This document shows, in pieces, positions 1-12,240 of a stretch of DNA of 64,000 nt. The DNA is from Papaver somniferum (taxonomy: Eukaryota; Streptophyta; Magnoliopsida; Ranunculales; Papaveraceae), in assembly GCF_003573695.1 (NCBI RefSeq), contig NC_039361.1, forward strand, positions 95,234,279 through 95,298,278, written 5' to 3'. Both the position numbers and the translations under genes were made by a program. The notes under the pieces were generated by a model, which worked only from the letters and a program-made list of their open reading frames with translations, did not search any database and was not told the DNA's origin. Numbering within the stretch: position 1 is the first letter of the stretch; each line of letters starts with the position of its first letter.

Positions 1-1916
1 CATTGCGAAGTAAATCAATCTTTGAGAAGTAAAGCAATATTTACGAATGAACACAATCATTGTGAAGTAAAGCAATCATTGCGAATGAACACAATCATTG
101 CGAAGTAGTGCAATCATTGCGAAGTAACGCAATCATTGCGAATAAACCCAATAATTGCGAAGTAATGCAATCATTGCGAATAACAGTGAAGCAAGCATGT
201 CATTTTTCTCTCCTAAACATACTTGTACAAATTCCATTAAGACATATATAGGGAGAGGTACTTGGTTGAAGGTGCATATGTGGACTATGCACCAAGTAAG
301 CTTCATAGCTTATCTGGAAGAGTATAAATGATGCCTAAAGATCATTTGTAGCTGTGTAACCTTGCGAAGAGGGAATTTGATGCATAGGCATCACTATTCC
401 ATGTCGCGAACCCGATGATGCATAATCATTGTGCATCTTGACGGAATGGCCTACAGACCAGGCATTACCATTTTTGCTAGGCTACGGCCATGCAAACGAG
501 TTGGTTAAGCTTATGTCCCTTTGAGGATGAATTACGGTCTGTACTTGATCCCTTTAGAGTAGGGAAGTGTACGTAGGCATCCGCAATGAGTTGCAGCATT
601 GTCGGTCTAGCACGTTGTCCCTCATATCATCTAATTGAGAGATGATTGCGGCAGAGTGGCCCCTCATATCATCCAAGCTTGGTACCTCGATGCAAGAGAT
701 GATTGTGGTCAAGATTGATGAGACTTAGTTGCATGCCAGCCAGTGGATGCTCATATTTCCTATCAAGCTATAAAGAACAAACTATAGCCTATTTGGAGGC
801 TAAAAACCTGAGTGTCATAATTTAGCTCAAGAGGAGTCCATTTTGATGGGAAACGACCCAAAGATCAAGACATGTTGATCTTTAGATCCACCTGGTCACC
901 GGAATATAGCTAAAATCCATCGTTTAGGGCTTCAAAAGGTTGTTTTTGTCGTTTTAGGAAAGTTCTTGTTTTCTTCATAAACCCTTTTGCGGATCAAGGG
1001 TGAGTTGGAACGGTGTGGAAGCTAAGTTAGCTGCATCATGTTCCACGAGCATGCTTGCAAGGGCAGATGGACGTGCATTTGCCTATCTTTAAGGCCCGGA
1101 CCATAGCTTCATCATGGCGCACCGGGGGAGTTACGGCATGCGGGGCAACGCGCTAAAGGCGTAATTTTCTGGTCCGTCACAGTTAGTATCAGAGCCAGGT
1201 TATGAGAAAACACTAGGGAGTGTGCGGAGTGGACTCGTCAAACGAGTATTTTTTCTTCAAAGGGAAATAAAGTTGGAGAGTACGCCAACTTTTGCGCGGA
1301 AACGAGTTTGTAACTTCTATGCCAGTTACTATGCGAATCGAGTTGAGCATGTTTGAGTGCTGTGAGTTTTCATGGCCTAAGTGGCACCCCACTTACGAGT
1401 GGATACCCGGAAGACCGTCTGGGACGGTGGTAGATAATGGGCTGATCATCCCAACACGTTGAGAACTGGCCAACGGTGTGCGTTGTCAGGCCGGCTAGCA
1501 TCCCACTTACGAGTGGTAACCTGGATGACCGTCAGGGACGGTGGGAAACTAGAAATTGTTCCATACAATACTGTGCTAAAATATTGTCATTTCGATGACA
1601 TATTTAAACTTGTGAACTTTAGGGATTCCTGGGTGGTAGTATGGGATGCCATCTAGGATACCTGGTCAAGATATCCTCTTGGCACTGGCCAATTGCGATT
1701 CTTGGTATTGTTGTGGGAACTTTTGGATTCCTCAGCAGGCGGTATGGGACGGTTGCTCAGAAGGTCTAAATTGTTGTTCACGATAACTTGAAGAAAACCG
1801 TGATTTCTGAGCATCTGGTATGGGACCTTTGCTCAGGAAATTCAAACCGAAGATATTGTCCACAATAGTTTTTGGTTTTGAATTTCGGGGAAGAAATCCT
1901 TTAAAGAGGTGAAGAG
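1..1916 (+). repeat. Satellite unit 1 (partial): LTR 1-1181, internal 1182-1916
   Basis: The window opens inside the 19-bp subrepeat array of this LTR (array to about 182). The PBS position reads TAGTATCAGAGCCAGG, one base off the iMet consensus. The internal segment is full length (~735 bp) and ends in a polypurine tract at about 1903-1916. Confidence 0.85.
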
Positions 1917-3915
1917 TGTAACACCCTGTGTTTTTAACATGGCACATGCTAAAACATGAGCCATGGCCTAAGGTGAAGCTTCATTTAAAGATTTTGTTGC
2001 GTGGTACGCGGTAGATTGGCTTAAGGCCAATGTCGCGCCAAAATGGCGCATTATGTTTGGCATTTGGACAAGGGTCAATGTTGCATCATCATGATGCATT
2101 AGGACGGTTGGGTAGATGGCCTTGAGCTTACATCGTAACAATTGCGCATTAGGAAAGTTATTGGCCTAGAGCCAATATCGCACAATCATTGTGCATCAGG
2201 CCAGAGAGGGATGACCGAGCGAGTGTTGCGCAATCATTGTACGCAATCATTGTCAAGTAAAGCAATCTTTGCGAATGAACACAATTATTGCGAAGTAGAG
2301 CAATCATTGCGAAGTAACGCAATCATTGCGAAGTAACGCAATCATTGCGAATAAATCCAATAATTGCGAAGTAAACCAATCATTGCGAATGAACACAATC
2401 ATTTCGATGAACAGTGAAGCTAGCATTTCAATTTTCTCCCCTAAACATACTTGTAGAAATTCCATTAAAACATATATAGGAGGGGTACTTGGTTGAAGGT
2501 GCATATGCGGACTGTGCACCAAGTAAGCTTCATAGCTTATACGGAAGAGTATAAACGATGCCTAACGCTCATTTATAGCTGCGTAGCCTTGCGAAGATGG
2601 CATTTGATGCTTAGGAATCACTATTCCATGTTGCGGACCCGATGATGCATAATCATTGTGCATCTAGACGAAATAGCCTACATACCAGGCTATTACCATT
2701 TTTGCTAGGATACAGCCATGCAAACGAGTTGGTTAAGCTTTTGTCCCTTCGAGGATGAATTACGGTTTGTGCTTGATCCCTGTAGAGTAGGGAAGGGTAG
2801 TAGGAAGCCGCAATGAGTTGCAGCATTGCCGGTCCAGCACGTTGTCGCTCATATCATCTAATTGAGAGATGATTGCGGCAGAGTGGCCCCTCATATCATC
2901 CAAGTTCGATACCTCGATGCAAGAGATGATTGTGGTCAAGTTGATGAGGCTTAATTGCATGCCAGCCAGTGGATGCTCATATTTCCTATCACGCTACAAA
3001 GAGAAAACTATAGCCTATTTGGAGGCTAAAAACCCGAGTGTCGTAATTTAGCTCAATAGGAGTCCATTTTCATGGGAAACGACCCAAAGATCAAGACATG
3101 TTGATCTTTAGATCCACCTAGTCACCAGAATATAGCTGAAATCCATCTTTTAGGGCTTCAAAAGGTTGTTTTTGTCGTTTTAGAAAAGTTCATGTTTTCT
3201 TCATAAACTCTTTTGCGGATCAAGGGTGAGTTGGAACGGTGTGGAAGCCAAGTTAGCTGCATCATGTTCCACGAGCATGCTTGCAAGGGCGGATGGACGT
3301 GCATTTTCCTATCATTAAGGCCCGTACCATATCTTCATCATGGCGCACCGGGGAAGTTACGGCCTGCGGGGCAACGCGCCAAAGACATAATTTTCCGGTC
3401 CGTCACAGTTGGTATCAGAGCCAGGTTCCGAGAAAACACTAGGGAGTGTGCAGAGTGGACTCGTCAAACGAGTATTTTTCCTTCAAAGGGAAATAAAGTT
3501 GGAGAGTACGCCAACTTTTGCGCGGAAAAGAGTTTGTAACTTCTATACCAGTTGCTATGCGAATCGAGTTGAACTTATTTGAGTGTTGTGAGTTTTCCTG
3601 GCCTAAGTGGCACCCCACTTACGAGTGGATATCCGGAAGAACGTATGGGACGGTGGGTAGACAATGAGACTGATCATCCCCACATGTTGGAAACTGGCCA
3701 ACGGTGTGCGTTTTCAGGCCCGGCTAGCATCCCACTTACGAGTGGCAACTTGGATGACCGTCAGGGATGGTGTTGTTCATGATAACTTGAAGAAACCCGT
3801 GATTTCTGAGCATCTGGTATGGGACCTTTTCTCAGGAAATCCAAACCGAAGATATTGTCCACAATAGTTTTTGGTTTTGAATTTCCGGGAAGAAATTCTT
3901 TAAAGAGGTGAAGAG
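1917..3915 (+). repeat. Satellite unit 2: LTR 1917-3407, internal 3408-3915 (shortened)
   Basis: The LTR is about 1491 bp with its 19-bp array at about 2224-2405. The PBS is intact at 3410-3427. The internal part is only ~508 bp. A ~240-bp deletion joins the second double-hairpin module directly to the sequence before the polypurine tract, near 3772. Confidence 0.88.
3410..3427 (+). other. Intact tRNA-iMet primer-binding site (unit 2)
   Basis: TGGTATCAGAGCCAGGTT starts two bases after the LTR end at 3407. It matches the standard plant retrotransposon PBS complementary to the initiator tRNA-Met 3' end. Confidence 0.85.
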
Positions 3916-6162
3916 TGTAACACCCTGTGTTTTTAACATGGCGCATGCTAAAAGATGCGCCATGGCCTGAGGTGAAGCTTCATTTAAAGCTTCTGTTGCG
4001 TGGTACGCGGTAGATTGGCTTAAGGCCAATGTCGGGCCAAAATGGCGCATTATGTTTGGCATTTGGCCAAGGGTCAATGTTGCATCATCATGATGCATTA
4101 CGCCAGTTGGGTAGGTGGCCTTGAGCTTAACGCGTAACAATTGCGCATTACGAAAGTTATTGGCCTAGAGCCAATATCGCACAATCATTGTGCATCAGGC
4201 CAGAGAGGGCTGACCGAGCGAGTGTTGCGCAATCATTGTACGAATCATTGTCAAGTAAAGCAATCTTTTCGAATGAACACAATCATTGCGAAGTAGAGAA
4301 ATCATTGCGAATGAACACAATCATTGCGAAGTAACGCAATCATTGTGAATAAACCCAATAATTGCGAAGTAAACCAATCATTGCGAAGTAACGCAATCAT
4401 TGCGAACGAACACAATCATTTCGATGAACAGTGAAGCTAGCATTTCAATTTTCTCCCCTAAACATACTTGTAGAAATTCCATTAAGACATATATAGGAGG
4501 GGTACTTGGTTGAAGGTGCATATGCGGACTATGCACCAAATAAGCTTCAAAGCTTAAACGGAAGAGTATAAATGATGCCTAACGCTCATTTATAGCTGCG
4601 TAGCCTTGCGAAGATGGCATTTGATGCTTAGGAATCACTATTCCATGTCACGGACCCGATGATGCATAATAATTGTGCATCTAGACAAATAGCCTACATA
4701 CCAGGCTATTACCATTTTTTCTAGGCTACAGCCATGCAAACGAGTTGGTTAAGCTTCTGTCCCTTCGAGGATGAACTACGGACTGTGCTTGATCCCTTTC
4801 GAGTAGGGAAGGTTACGTAGGCAGCCGCAATGAGTTGCAGCATTGCCGGTCCAGCACGTTGTCGCTCATATCATCTAATTGAGAGATGATTGCAGCAGAG
4901 TGGCCCCTCATATCATCCAAGTTTGGTACCTCGATGCAAGAGATGATTGTGGTCAATATTGATGAGGCTTAATTGCATGCCAGCCTGTGGATGCTCATAT
5001 TTCCTATCACGCTACAAAGAGCAAACTATAGCCTATTTGGAGGCTAAAAACCCGAGTGTCGTAATTTAGCTCAAGAGGAGTCCATTTTCATGGGAAACGA
5101 CCCAAAGATCGAGACATGTTGATCTTTAGATCCACCTAGTCACCAGAATAAAGCTAAAATCCATCTTTTAGGGCTTCAAAAGGTTGTTTTTGTCGTTTTA
5201 GGAAAGTTCTTGTTTTCTTTATAAACCCTTTTCCGGATCAAGGGTGAGTTGGAACGGTGTGGAAGCTAAGTTAGCTGCATCATGTTCCACGAGCATGCTT
5301 GCAAGGAAATATGGACGTGCATTTGCCTAGCTTTAAGTCCCGGACCATAGCTTCATCATGGCGCACCGGGGGAGTTACGGCCTGCGGGCAACGCGCCAAA
5401 GACGTAATTTTCCGGTCCGTCACAGTTGGTATCAGAGCCAGGTTCCGAGAAAACACTAGGGAGTGTGCAGAGTGGACTCGTCAAACGAGTATTTTTTCTT
5501 CAAAGGGAAATAAAGTTGGAGAGTACGCCCACTTTTGCGCGGAAAAGAGTTTGTAACTTCTATACCAGTTGCTATGCGAATCGAGTTGAGCTTATTTGAG
5601 TGTTGTGAGTTTTCCTGGCCTAAGTGGCACCCCACTTACGAGTGAATATCCAGAAGAACGTCTGGGAAGGTGGGTAGACAATGAGACTGATCATCTCCAC
5701 ATGTTGGAAATTGGCCAACGGTGTGCGTTGTCAGTCCCGGCTAGCATCCCACTTACGAGTGGCAACCTGGATGACCGTCAGGGACGGTGTGCAACTGGAA
5801 ATTGTTCCATTCATTATTGTGCTAAAATATTGTCATTTCGATGACATCTTTAAACTTGTGAACTTTAGGGATTCTTGGGTGGTAGTATGGGATGCCATCT
5901 CGGATACCTGGTCAAGATATCCTCTTGGCACTGGCCAATGGAGATTCTTGGTATTAATGTGGGCACTTTTGGATTCCTGGGCAGGCGGTATGGGACGGTT
6001 GCTCAGAAGGTCTAAATTATTGTTCACGATAACTTGAAGAAACCCGTGATTTCTGAGCATCTGGTATGGGACCTTTGCTCAGGAAATCCAAACCGAATAT
6101 ATTGTCCATAATAGTTTTTGGTTTTGAATTTCCGGGAAGAAATTCTTTAAAAAGGTGAAGAG
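3916..6162 (+). repeat. Satellite unit 3: LTR 3916-5424, internal 5425-6162
   Basis: A full 2247-bp unit. The 19-bp array spans about 4229-4425 and the PBS at 5427-5444 is intact. The internal region contains both double-hairpin modules and ends in a purine-rich tract just before 6163. Confidence 0.88.
5427..5444 (+). other. Intact tRNA-iMet primer-binding site (unit 3)
   Basis: TGGTATCAGAGCCAGGTT two bases after the LTR end at 5424. Confidence 0.85.
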
Positions 6163-6906
6163 TGTAACACCCTGTGTTTTTAACATGGCGCATGCTAAAA
6201 GATGGGTCATGGCCTGAGGTGGAGCTTCATTTAAAGCTTCTGTTGCGTGGTACGCGGTAGATTGGCTTAAGGCCAATGTCGCGCCAAAATGGCGCAGTAT
6301 GTTTGGCATTTGTCCAAGGGTCAATGTTGCATCATCATGATGCATTAGGCCAGTTGGGTAGGTGGCCTTGAGCTTACAGCGTAACAATTGCGCATTACGA
6401 AAGTTATTGGCCTAGGGCCAATATCACACAATCATTGTGCATCAGGCCAGAGAGGGCTGGCCGAGCGAGTGTTGCGCAATCATTATACGCAATCATTGTG
6501 AAGTAAAGAAATCTTTTCGAATGAACACAATCATTGCGAAGTAACGCAATCATTGCGAATGAACACAATCATTGCAAAGTAACGCAATCATTGCGAATAA
6601 ACCCAATCATTGCGAAGTAAACCAATCATTTCGAAGTAACACAATCATTGCGAATGAACACAATCATTTCGATGAACAGTGAAGCAAGCATTTCAATTTT
6701 CTCCCCTAAACATACTTGTAGAAATTCCATTAAGACTTATATAGGAGGGGTACTTGGTTGAAGGCGCATATGCGGACTATGCACCAAGTAAGCTTCATAA
6801 CTTATCAGGAAGAGTATAAATGATGCCTAACGCTCATTTATAGCTGCGTAGCCTTGCGAAGATGGCATTTGATGCTTAGGCATCACTATTCCATGTCGCG
6901 GACCCG

Positions 6907-6911
6907 ATGAT
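6907..6911. repeat. Target-site duplication, left copy (ATGAT)
   Basis: The uninterrupted satellite reads 'cccgatgatgcataatc' here. The insertion leaves ATGAT on the left, and the satellite resumes with ATGATGCATAATC on the right. Confidence 0.88.
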
Positions 6912-8476
6912 TGATAGACACATTTTTTTGTCCGATTTGTCTCGATTCTATATATTATTAGGGCTCATTTTTGTACTTATTATGGTGTTTTATTTATTTG
7001 TAGGTATTTTTGGCTAATAAACATTTTTGGAAAAAATTGGCTCGAAAAGTTGTCGGAAAGCACCCAGAGGACATTTGCTATTCAGACTCTCACTTTGGAT
7101 AAGGGGTAACCTAATTACTAAGGGGAATCCCATTTCCAGGCAGTTGATAATCGCACCCCTACTCTGGATAAGGGGCAACCATCTTCAACATTCAAAAACC
7201 AGGATTTTGGCGGGAAAAAGTGCAGTTAAAGAACAGTTTAGGAAATCGTGATTTGGAGGAGTTTGAGGTCGATTAAACCTCTGATTTTCATAGGATAGAC
7301 TCCTTATGGGTCTAGGAATCTGATATGGGTGTTTAAATCGATTAGACAGGGCTCAATCGACGGATGTTTCTCAGAACAGAAAATATGAAAAGTCATGTGT
7401 GTGACCTGTTTTAGGGAATTTTAGAGAGATTAAAACGTTGTAAACCTTCCCAAAGATTTGTATCTATCTAAGGAAGAGTTTAGAATAAAAAGGAAAGCTC
7501 AGAAACGCGTAGAAATCCTAAAACAAGAAATTGCCGCAACTTGGCCGTGAAGAGAAGGAAAGAGATTTTGGAAGATTTGGGAGAGATTTAATCGGTATTT
7601 TTGATATAAATAGATGTCTTGGGTCATATAGAAGAGGTGTCGAGAGTTTGGGAACCTAAGGAGAGCCATAGAAGAAGAGATCAGAGCTTTACCAAACTCT
7701 GTTTCTGCTGCTGCTGCTGCTGAAGAAGAAGAACGCGAAGAACATTGACGCTCGGTAAACAGTCGCAGAACAGTGTCGTTGTTTAACAGCTGAAGAACAT
7801 TAAGCTGTTCAGGGCAGTCTTATTCTAGGGTCTTAAAATCAGCGACAAAGCAACAGTTTTTATGTAACAGTTCCATTGTAACAGTTGTTTTGCAACACCA
7901 ATACACTGTTGCAAACAGTCTGTGTTATTACTTTTCACTCTTTTAATCATCTTTTGAGAAACAAACACATATTTTGAGATCATGATTAATATGAGGAGCT
8001 AAACCCCATTGCTGAGGCGATAGAGGAAGCTATTTTTCCAACAAAAAGTGGTATATTCTATTTTATCTTTTTATTTGCAATAATTATATGATTATTTGCC
8101 TTGAACTATTATTGAATATGATTTTTATTTGAGTGATTGTGATCTATTTTGATGGAGTATGCTTAGTTTTAAGACTTTTGATGCTTCATACTTGGTATTT
8201 ACAATTATTACTTTTGAAAATCTACTTGTTGCAATATTTTAGAATCAAATTAAACAAGAAAATTGTATAAATATAAGTATTGGTTTAATCACTTTGTACT
8301 TGGAAAATAGTGGAATCTTAGCCTCAGTGTTTCTTTTAGTCTTGATATCATCTTCGATTGAGTTTGCTATAATTTTTAGTGAGTTTTCTATTTTAGTATT
8401 AGAATTTAAGTCTAATTAATATCCTTCACAAGTCTGAGAATCGAACCACTTTTACTACTATCTACAAATCACATCA
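6912..8476 (+). repeat. Athila 5' LTR
   Basis: It begins TGATAGACAC and ends CACATCA, giving the complementary tips TGAT...ATCA, and is 1565 bp long. It aligns along its whole length with 16325-17875, with a few dozen differences by eye; indels cluster in the first ~130 bp. It contains a short (CTG)n stretch near 7705-7722 and several ACAGT-rich segments at 7760-7920. No coding sequence is supported. Confidence 0.92.
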
Positions 8477-8481
8477 ATTTT

Positions 8482-8499
8482 TGGCGCCGCCGACGCGGA
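8482..8499 (+). other. Athila primer-binding site, tRNA-Asp-like
   Basis: TGGCGCCGCCGACGCGGA begins five bases after the 5' LTR. Its first eight bases match the complement of the plant tRNA-Asp 3' end, and the full 18 bases match at 14 positions as I recall that tRNA. This primer type is typical of Athila/Tat elements. Confidence 0.75.
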
Positions 8500-9704
8500 C
8501 TTGTTTTTAGGGTTTTAGATTTATTTTATTTATTTATTTTTATTTTTATTATTTTTGTCCTTTTTTATGTTTTTGGGTATTTATCTTGTGTCTAGATGTT
8601 CTGGATCATAAAGAAAATTGAGCCAAGGAGTTTGGTGATTTCATAAAGACTTGGAGCTAAAGATTAAAGCAAAAAGAACAGAAACGAAGACAATTTTAGT
8701 TTAGGGTTTGTTTAATTTATTTAAAAAAAAAAACTGTATTAGGGGTTTGTGATGATTTTGAAATCTTTTATACTAGGTAATCTATTATCCTTATGCATGA
8801 AGATAATAAATTCGGTCGTTGTGGTCGGACTCTATTATGGATTTCTGACCACATTCTCCATAGGGAGCTGTTGCTCCGTCGATCCGAACCATCATGCAAC
8901 GCTGCTAAGGCATTGTATATAATATTATGTCCGTCCCTACCTACAATGATTTCATAATCCGCGAGCTAAGGCATATGTTTTTCGGAGGAAGCCTTGGGAA
9001 GAGGAGAGTGTCTAATGTTCTCGACCTAGACTGAGTAGTGATTCAAGAGCTGGTGGACCAACTAAGGTGTAGTTAAGGGTTTATTATTTTTGTAATTTTT
9101 CTTTATTTTTTTGGACTTTTGGACTTTTGGACATTATTTTTTTTTATTACCCTAAGGAAGGGTACTTTAAATATAAATTGTTTGCAGAGAAGGAGGAGAA
9201 TTACGATATTGTCTCTGCACCTTGGGTTCGTACACTAGACATCGGAGTCAGTGGCCCGAGTCGACTACAACCGATTCATCCCCCGTCTGGAACGGGAGGT
9301 AAGATTCTAAACACTCGCGAATCCCCTGTCAGCGAGTTACTGGACTCCTTCGTATGCATATATGTTGAGGACTGAATACAGAAATTTATTTTTCTAGTAA
9401 AGGGCAAGGCCTGGCCATACAAGATAAGGTTTCGGATTTCATCACCGTTCTCTTCTTGCCCGCTTTAGGAACACGTAACCTACGCGAACCTAAGCCTAAA
9501 ATTTTGACTAGAACGAGACCGATATGGTAACGAGCTTAACAGGAAAGTCATTCGAAAAATATTGGTTACTCTTTTAAGCATACATTGAAGTTCTTGACGG
9601 TTTCTGTAAGTTGAATGCGTGACTGCGCCGCCTTGTAATACCGGTGAGGCCTTGGGTATCAAAGCTCTACCGAGATTCCCTCGCCTCTATTCAACTTACG
9701 TTAA
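8500..9704 (+). other. Athila 5' untranslated leader
   Basis: About 1.2 kb between PBS and gag. It is AT-rich at first (poly-T/A runs at 8520-8570 and 8720-8735) and then of mixed composition. I see no conserved protein. A short open frame at 9127-9375 has no recognisable domain. The gag frame is closed on its 5' side by a TAA at 9702-9704, which sets this boundary. Confidence 0.7.
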
Positions 9705-9725
9705 CTCGGATTTATTCCAGAGGGA

Positions 9726-11570
9726 TTGATTTGTAAGCGTCTCGATTACCTTAATCTAGAAAGTGCGGCTTTTGAAGAGTCTGTTTTTGAACGTTCTTTG
9801 ACTGAGGAGAGAATCCCTGTTGCTCTGATAGCGCCAGAAATGGCAACTTTGAAAGCTTTGTTGAATCCAACTAGGACTACCCATCCTTCGTGTATTAAGT
9901 TAGCTGAAACAGAGGCACCCTATGAACTGAAACCTGGGACCTTACAGATGCTCCCAATCTTTTTAGGGAAAGAAAATGAAAACCCTTATTACCATGTTAG
10001 GGATTTTGAGGAAATTTTTAGTACTCTAAGAATTAGAGGCTTAGATGATGATGCTTTGAAACTTAGGTTATTCAAATTTTCCCTGAAAGATAAGGCCAAG
10101 TCGTGGCTATATAGTTTGGACTCCGAGTCAATTGAGACATATGAACACCTTACATCTGCCTTTTTCAATAAGTTCTTCCCTAGGCACAAAACATCGTCTA
10201 TTAGGACGTAAATATGCACATTTTCACAACAAGAGGGAGAATCTTTATACATGTATTTGGAAAGGTTCAATGATTTATTATCCCAGTGTCCTCATCATGG
10301 TTTAGAAAAGGTTAGGCTAGTTCAGATCCTTTATAAGGGTTTAGATTATTCCACAACGACCATGGTTGAGTCTCTATGCACTGGTGGATTTGAAAACCAA
10401 ACTGTTGATGCGGCGATGGAATTTTTTAATGAAATCGCCGAAAAAACCCAGAAATGGGAAAATAGTAGGGCACCCCAGAAAACAATTCTTTTAAGTAGAG
10501 GAAACGTTAATAGGGTAGAAGGAGGCTATGAATCAGATGCCAAAATTGCTGCTATAGCAAAAAGGTTAGAAGCCTTAGAAGTGGGCCAGACTAGTGGTAG
10601 AGTGGAGCCTTTTTGGGAAGGCCAGAATATTGATGAGCAGGCCAATGCTCTTTATAATAACACTAGATTTGATAACGGTCAAAAGATTGACCCATATTCA
10701 GAAACCTATAATCCTGGTTGGAGAAACCATCCGAACCTTTCATGGTCTAAGGGCCAAAGTCAAGGTCAGTTTAGTAATTCTAATGCTCCCCCAGGTTTTG
10801 GCTATACTAAGAATCCTTCAGGACTAGATCAGTTTCAGAATCAGTCAGATAAGAAAATCCTAAGTTTAGAGGAATCTCTCTCCTTGTTAACTCAACAAAC
10901 TGCAAAATTCCAGTTATCCGTAGAACAGAGTCTATAAGCTAGTAACAGGATAGGACAAGAAAATAGTCAGGCTATTTCCGAGTTAAAAATCCAGGTTGGT
11001 CTGATAAGTGATTCTTTGAGAGAAAAATGTAAGTTTCCTAGTCAAGCACAACCCAACCCTAGAGGAGTTCATGAATTAGGTGCAAAACCATCGAATCAAT
11101 TGAATGCTGTTAGAACCCTTAGAAGTGGTAGAGTTGTAGACAATAAGGTAACCATGCCCGATAGTGAACATACTGTAGTTCACCCCTCAGGATCTCACCT
11201 CTCAGGACCAGTAGCTGAAGAGACTGATAAAGTTTCTGATGATGTGAATTCGGTTCCTAAAAGGTCTGATTTTAGGCCTAGAGCCCCATTTCCTCAGCTA
11301 TTAGTACCAACAAAGAAGGAATCGAACTTTAATGACATATTGAAGGTTTTTAAGCAAGTTACCATAAACCTTCCCTTATTAGATGCAATTAGGCAAATTC
11401 CTGCTTATGCCAAGTTCCTTAAGGATATGTGTACGCGAAAGCGAAAAATTAGCATCCATAAGAAAGCCTTTTTAGCTAGTCACGTAAGTTCAATCATTCA
11501 GAACACCACAAATCCAAAGTACAAATACCCAGGTTCTCCTACCATTGCTTGCACAATAGGTAACTTCTGA
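9726..11570 (+). pseudogene. gag: Athila gag region (capsid-type Gag), broken by stops
   Basis: Gag forms the virus-like particle. The frame is open from 9705; the first ATG is at 9840 and is the more likely start. The stretch around 9930-10200 (ELKPGTLQMLPIF ... FSLKDKAKSWLYSL) is the plant Ty3/gypsy Gag capsid domain (retrotrans_gag type). It continues after a TAA at 10208-10210 with GESLYMYLERFNDLL. Further TAA and TGA codons lie at 10935-10937 and 11568-11570. All fragments are in the same frame, so the stops are point changes within one ancestral gene. No CCHC zinc knuckle is visible; the segment from ~10650 is rich in Gln, Asn and Gly instead. The 11016-11570 part is a linker towards the protease. 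Confidence 0.85.
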
Positions 11571-12240
11571 GTAGAAAAAGCTTTACTTGACTTAGGAGCC
11601 AGTGTGAACTTACTGCCATTCCATGTATACTTACAGCTAGGACTTGGTGAAATGAAACCTACTCAGATGACACTGCAGTTAGCTGATAGGTATGTTAAAA
11701 TCTCTCGAGGTGTTATCGAGGATGTTCTTATTGAGGTCGACAAGTTTATTTATCCAGTGGATTTCGTGGTCCTAGATACCCAACCTGTCCCTGACCCAGA
11801 GAACCAGATACCTGTGATTTTAGGTCGCCCATTTTTAGCTTCGTCTAATGCGATCATTAACTGTCGAAATGGTGTGATGAGTTTATCTTTTGGCAATATG
11901 ACTATGGAGATGAACATTTTTAATGTCAGTAAGCAACCTCATGAGCTAGATGACACATGTGTTGAGGAGGTGAACATGATAGAAGCCTTAGTTCAGGAGT
12001 CATTACCAAACATCTTGTCTGAAGACCCATTAGAAAGTTGTCTATCCCATTTTGGTTTAGATTTTGACGACGATAGCACTATTGAACAGGTGAATGCTCT
12101 ATTAGATTCTACCCCTGTGTTATACACTGATAGATGGAAATCTAGGCTCGAACCGTTACCAGTTTCTGAGACTACCCTAATTCCTTCTTTTGAAGAGCCC
12201 CCAAAGATGGACCTTAAACCGCTACCCGATACTCTAAAGT
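11571..12240 (+). pseudogene. Athila aspartic protease region plus spacer
   Basis: This retroviral-type aspartic protease would process the polyprotein. The active-site motif DLGASVNLLP starts at 11589, with Asp at 11589-11591 and Leu where DTG/DSG enzymes have Thr or Ser; this form is common in Athila-type elements. VILGRPFLAS near 11817 is the second conserved protease block (hydrophobic-hydrophobic-G-R-P/D-F-L). An in-frame TGA at 11568-11570 sits just upstream of the motif. The rest (11900-12240) is an acidic spacer leading to reverse transcriptase, without a motif I recognise. Confidence 0.83.

Noticed and set aside
3410..3427. tRNA gene fragment
   Set aside because: The sequence is the complement of a tRNA 3' end at a fixed position two bases after an LTR, which is a primer-binding site; no cloverleaf is present.
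7027..7251. Open frames at the same place in both Athila LTRs (also 16478-16678)
   Set aside because: They are LTR sequence that happens to be open; lengths differ between the two LTRs and indels shift the frame.
9127..9375. 82-codon frame in the Athila leader as a gene
   Set aside because: It lies in the untranslated leader, starts at an isolated ATG, and has no recognisable domain or codon pattern.
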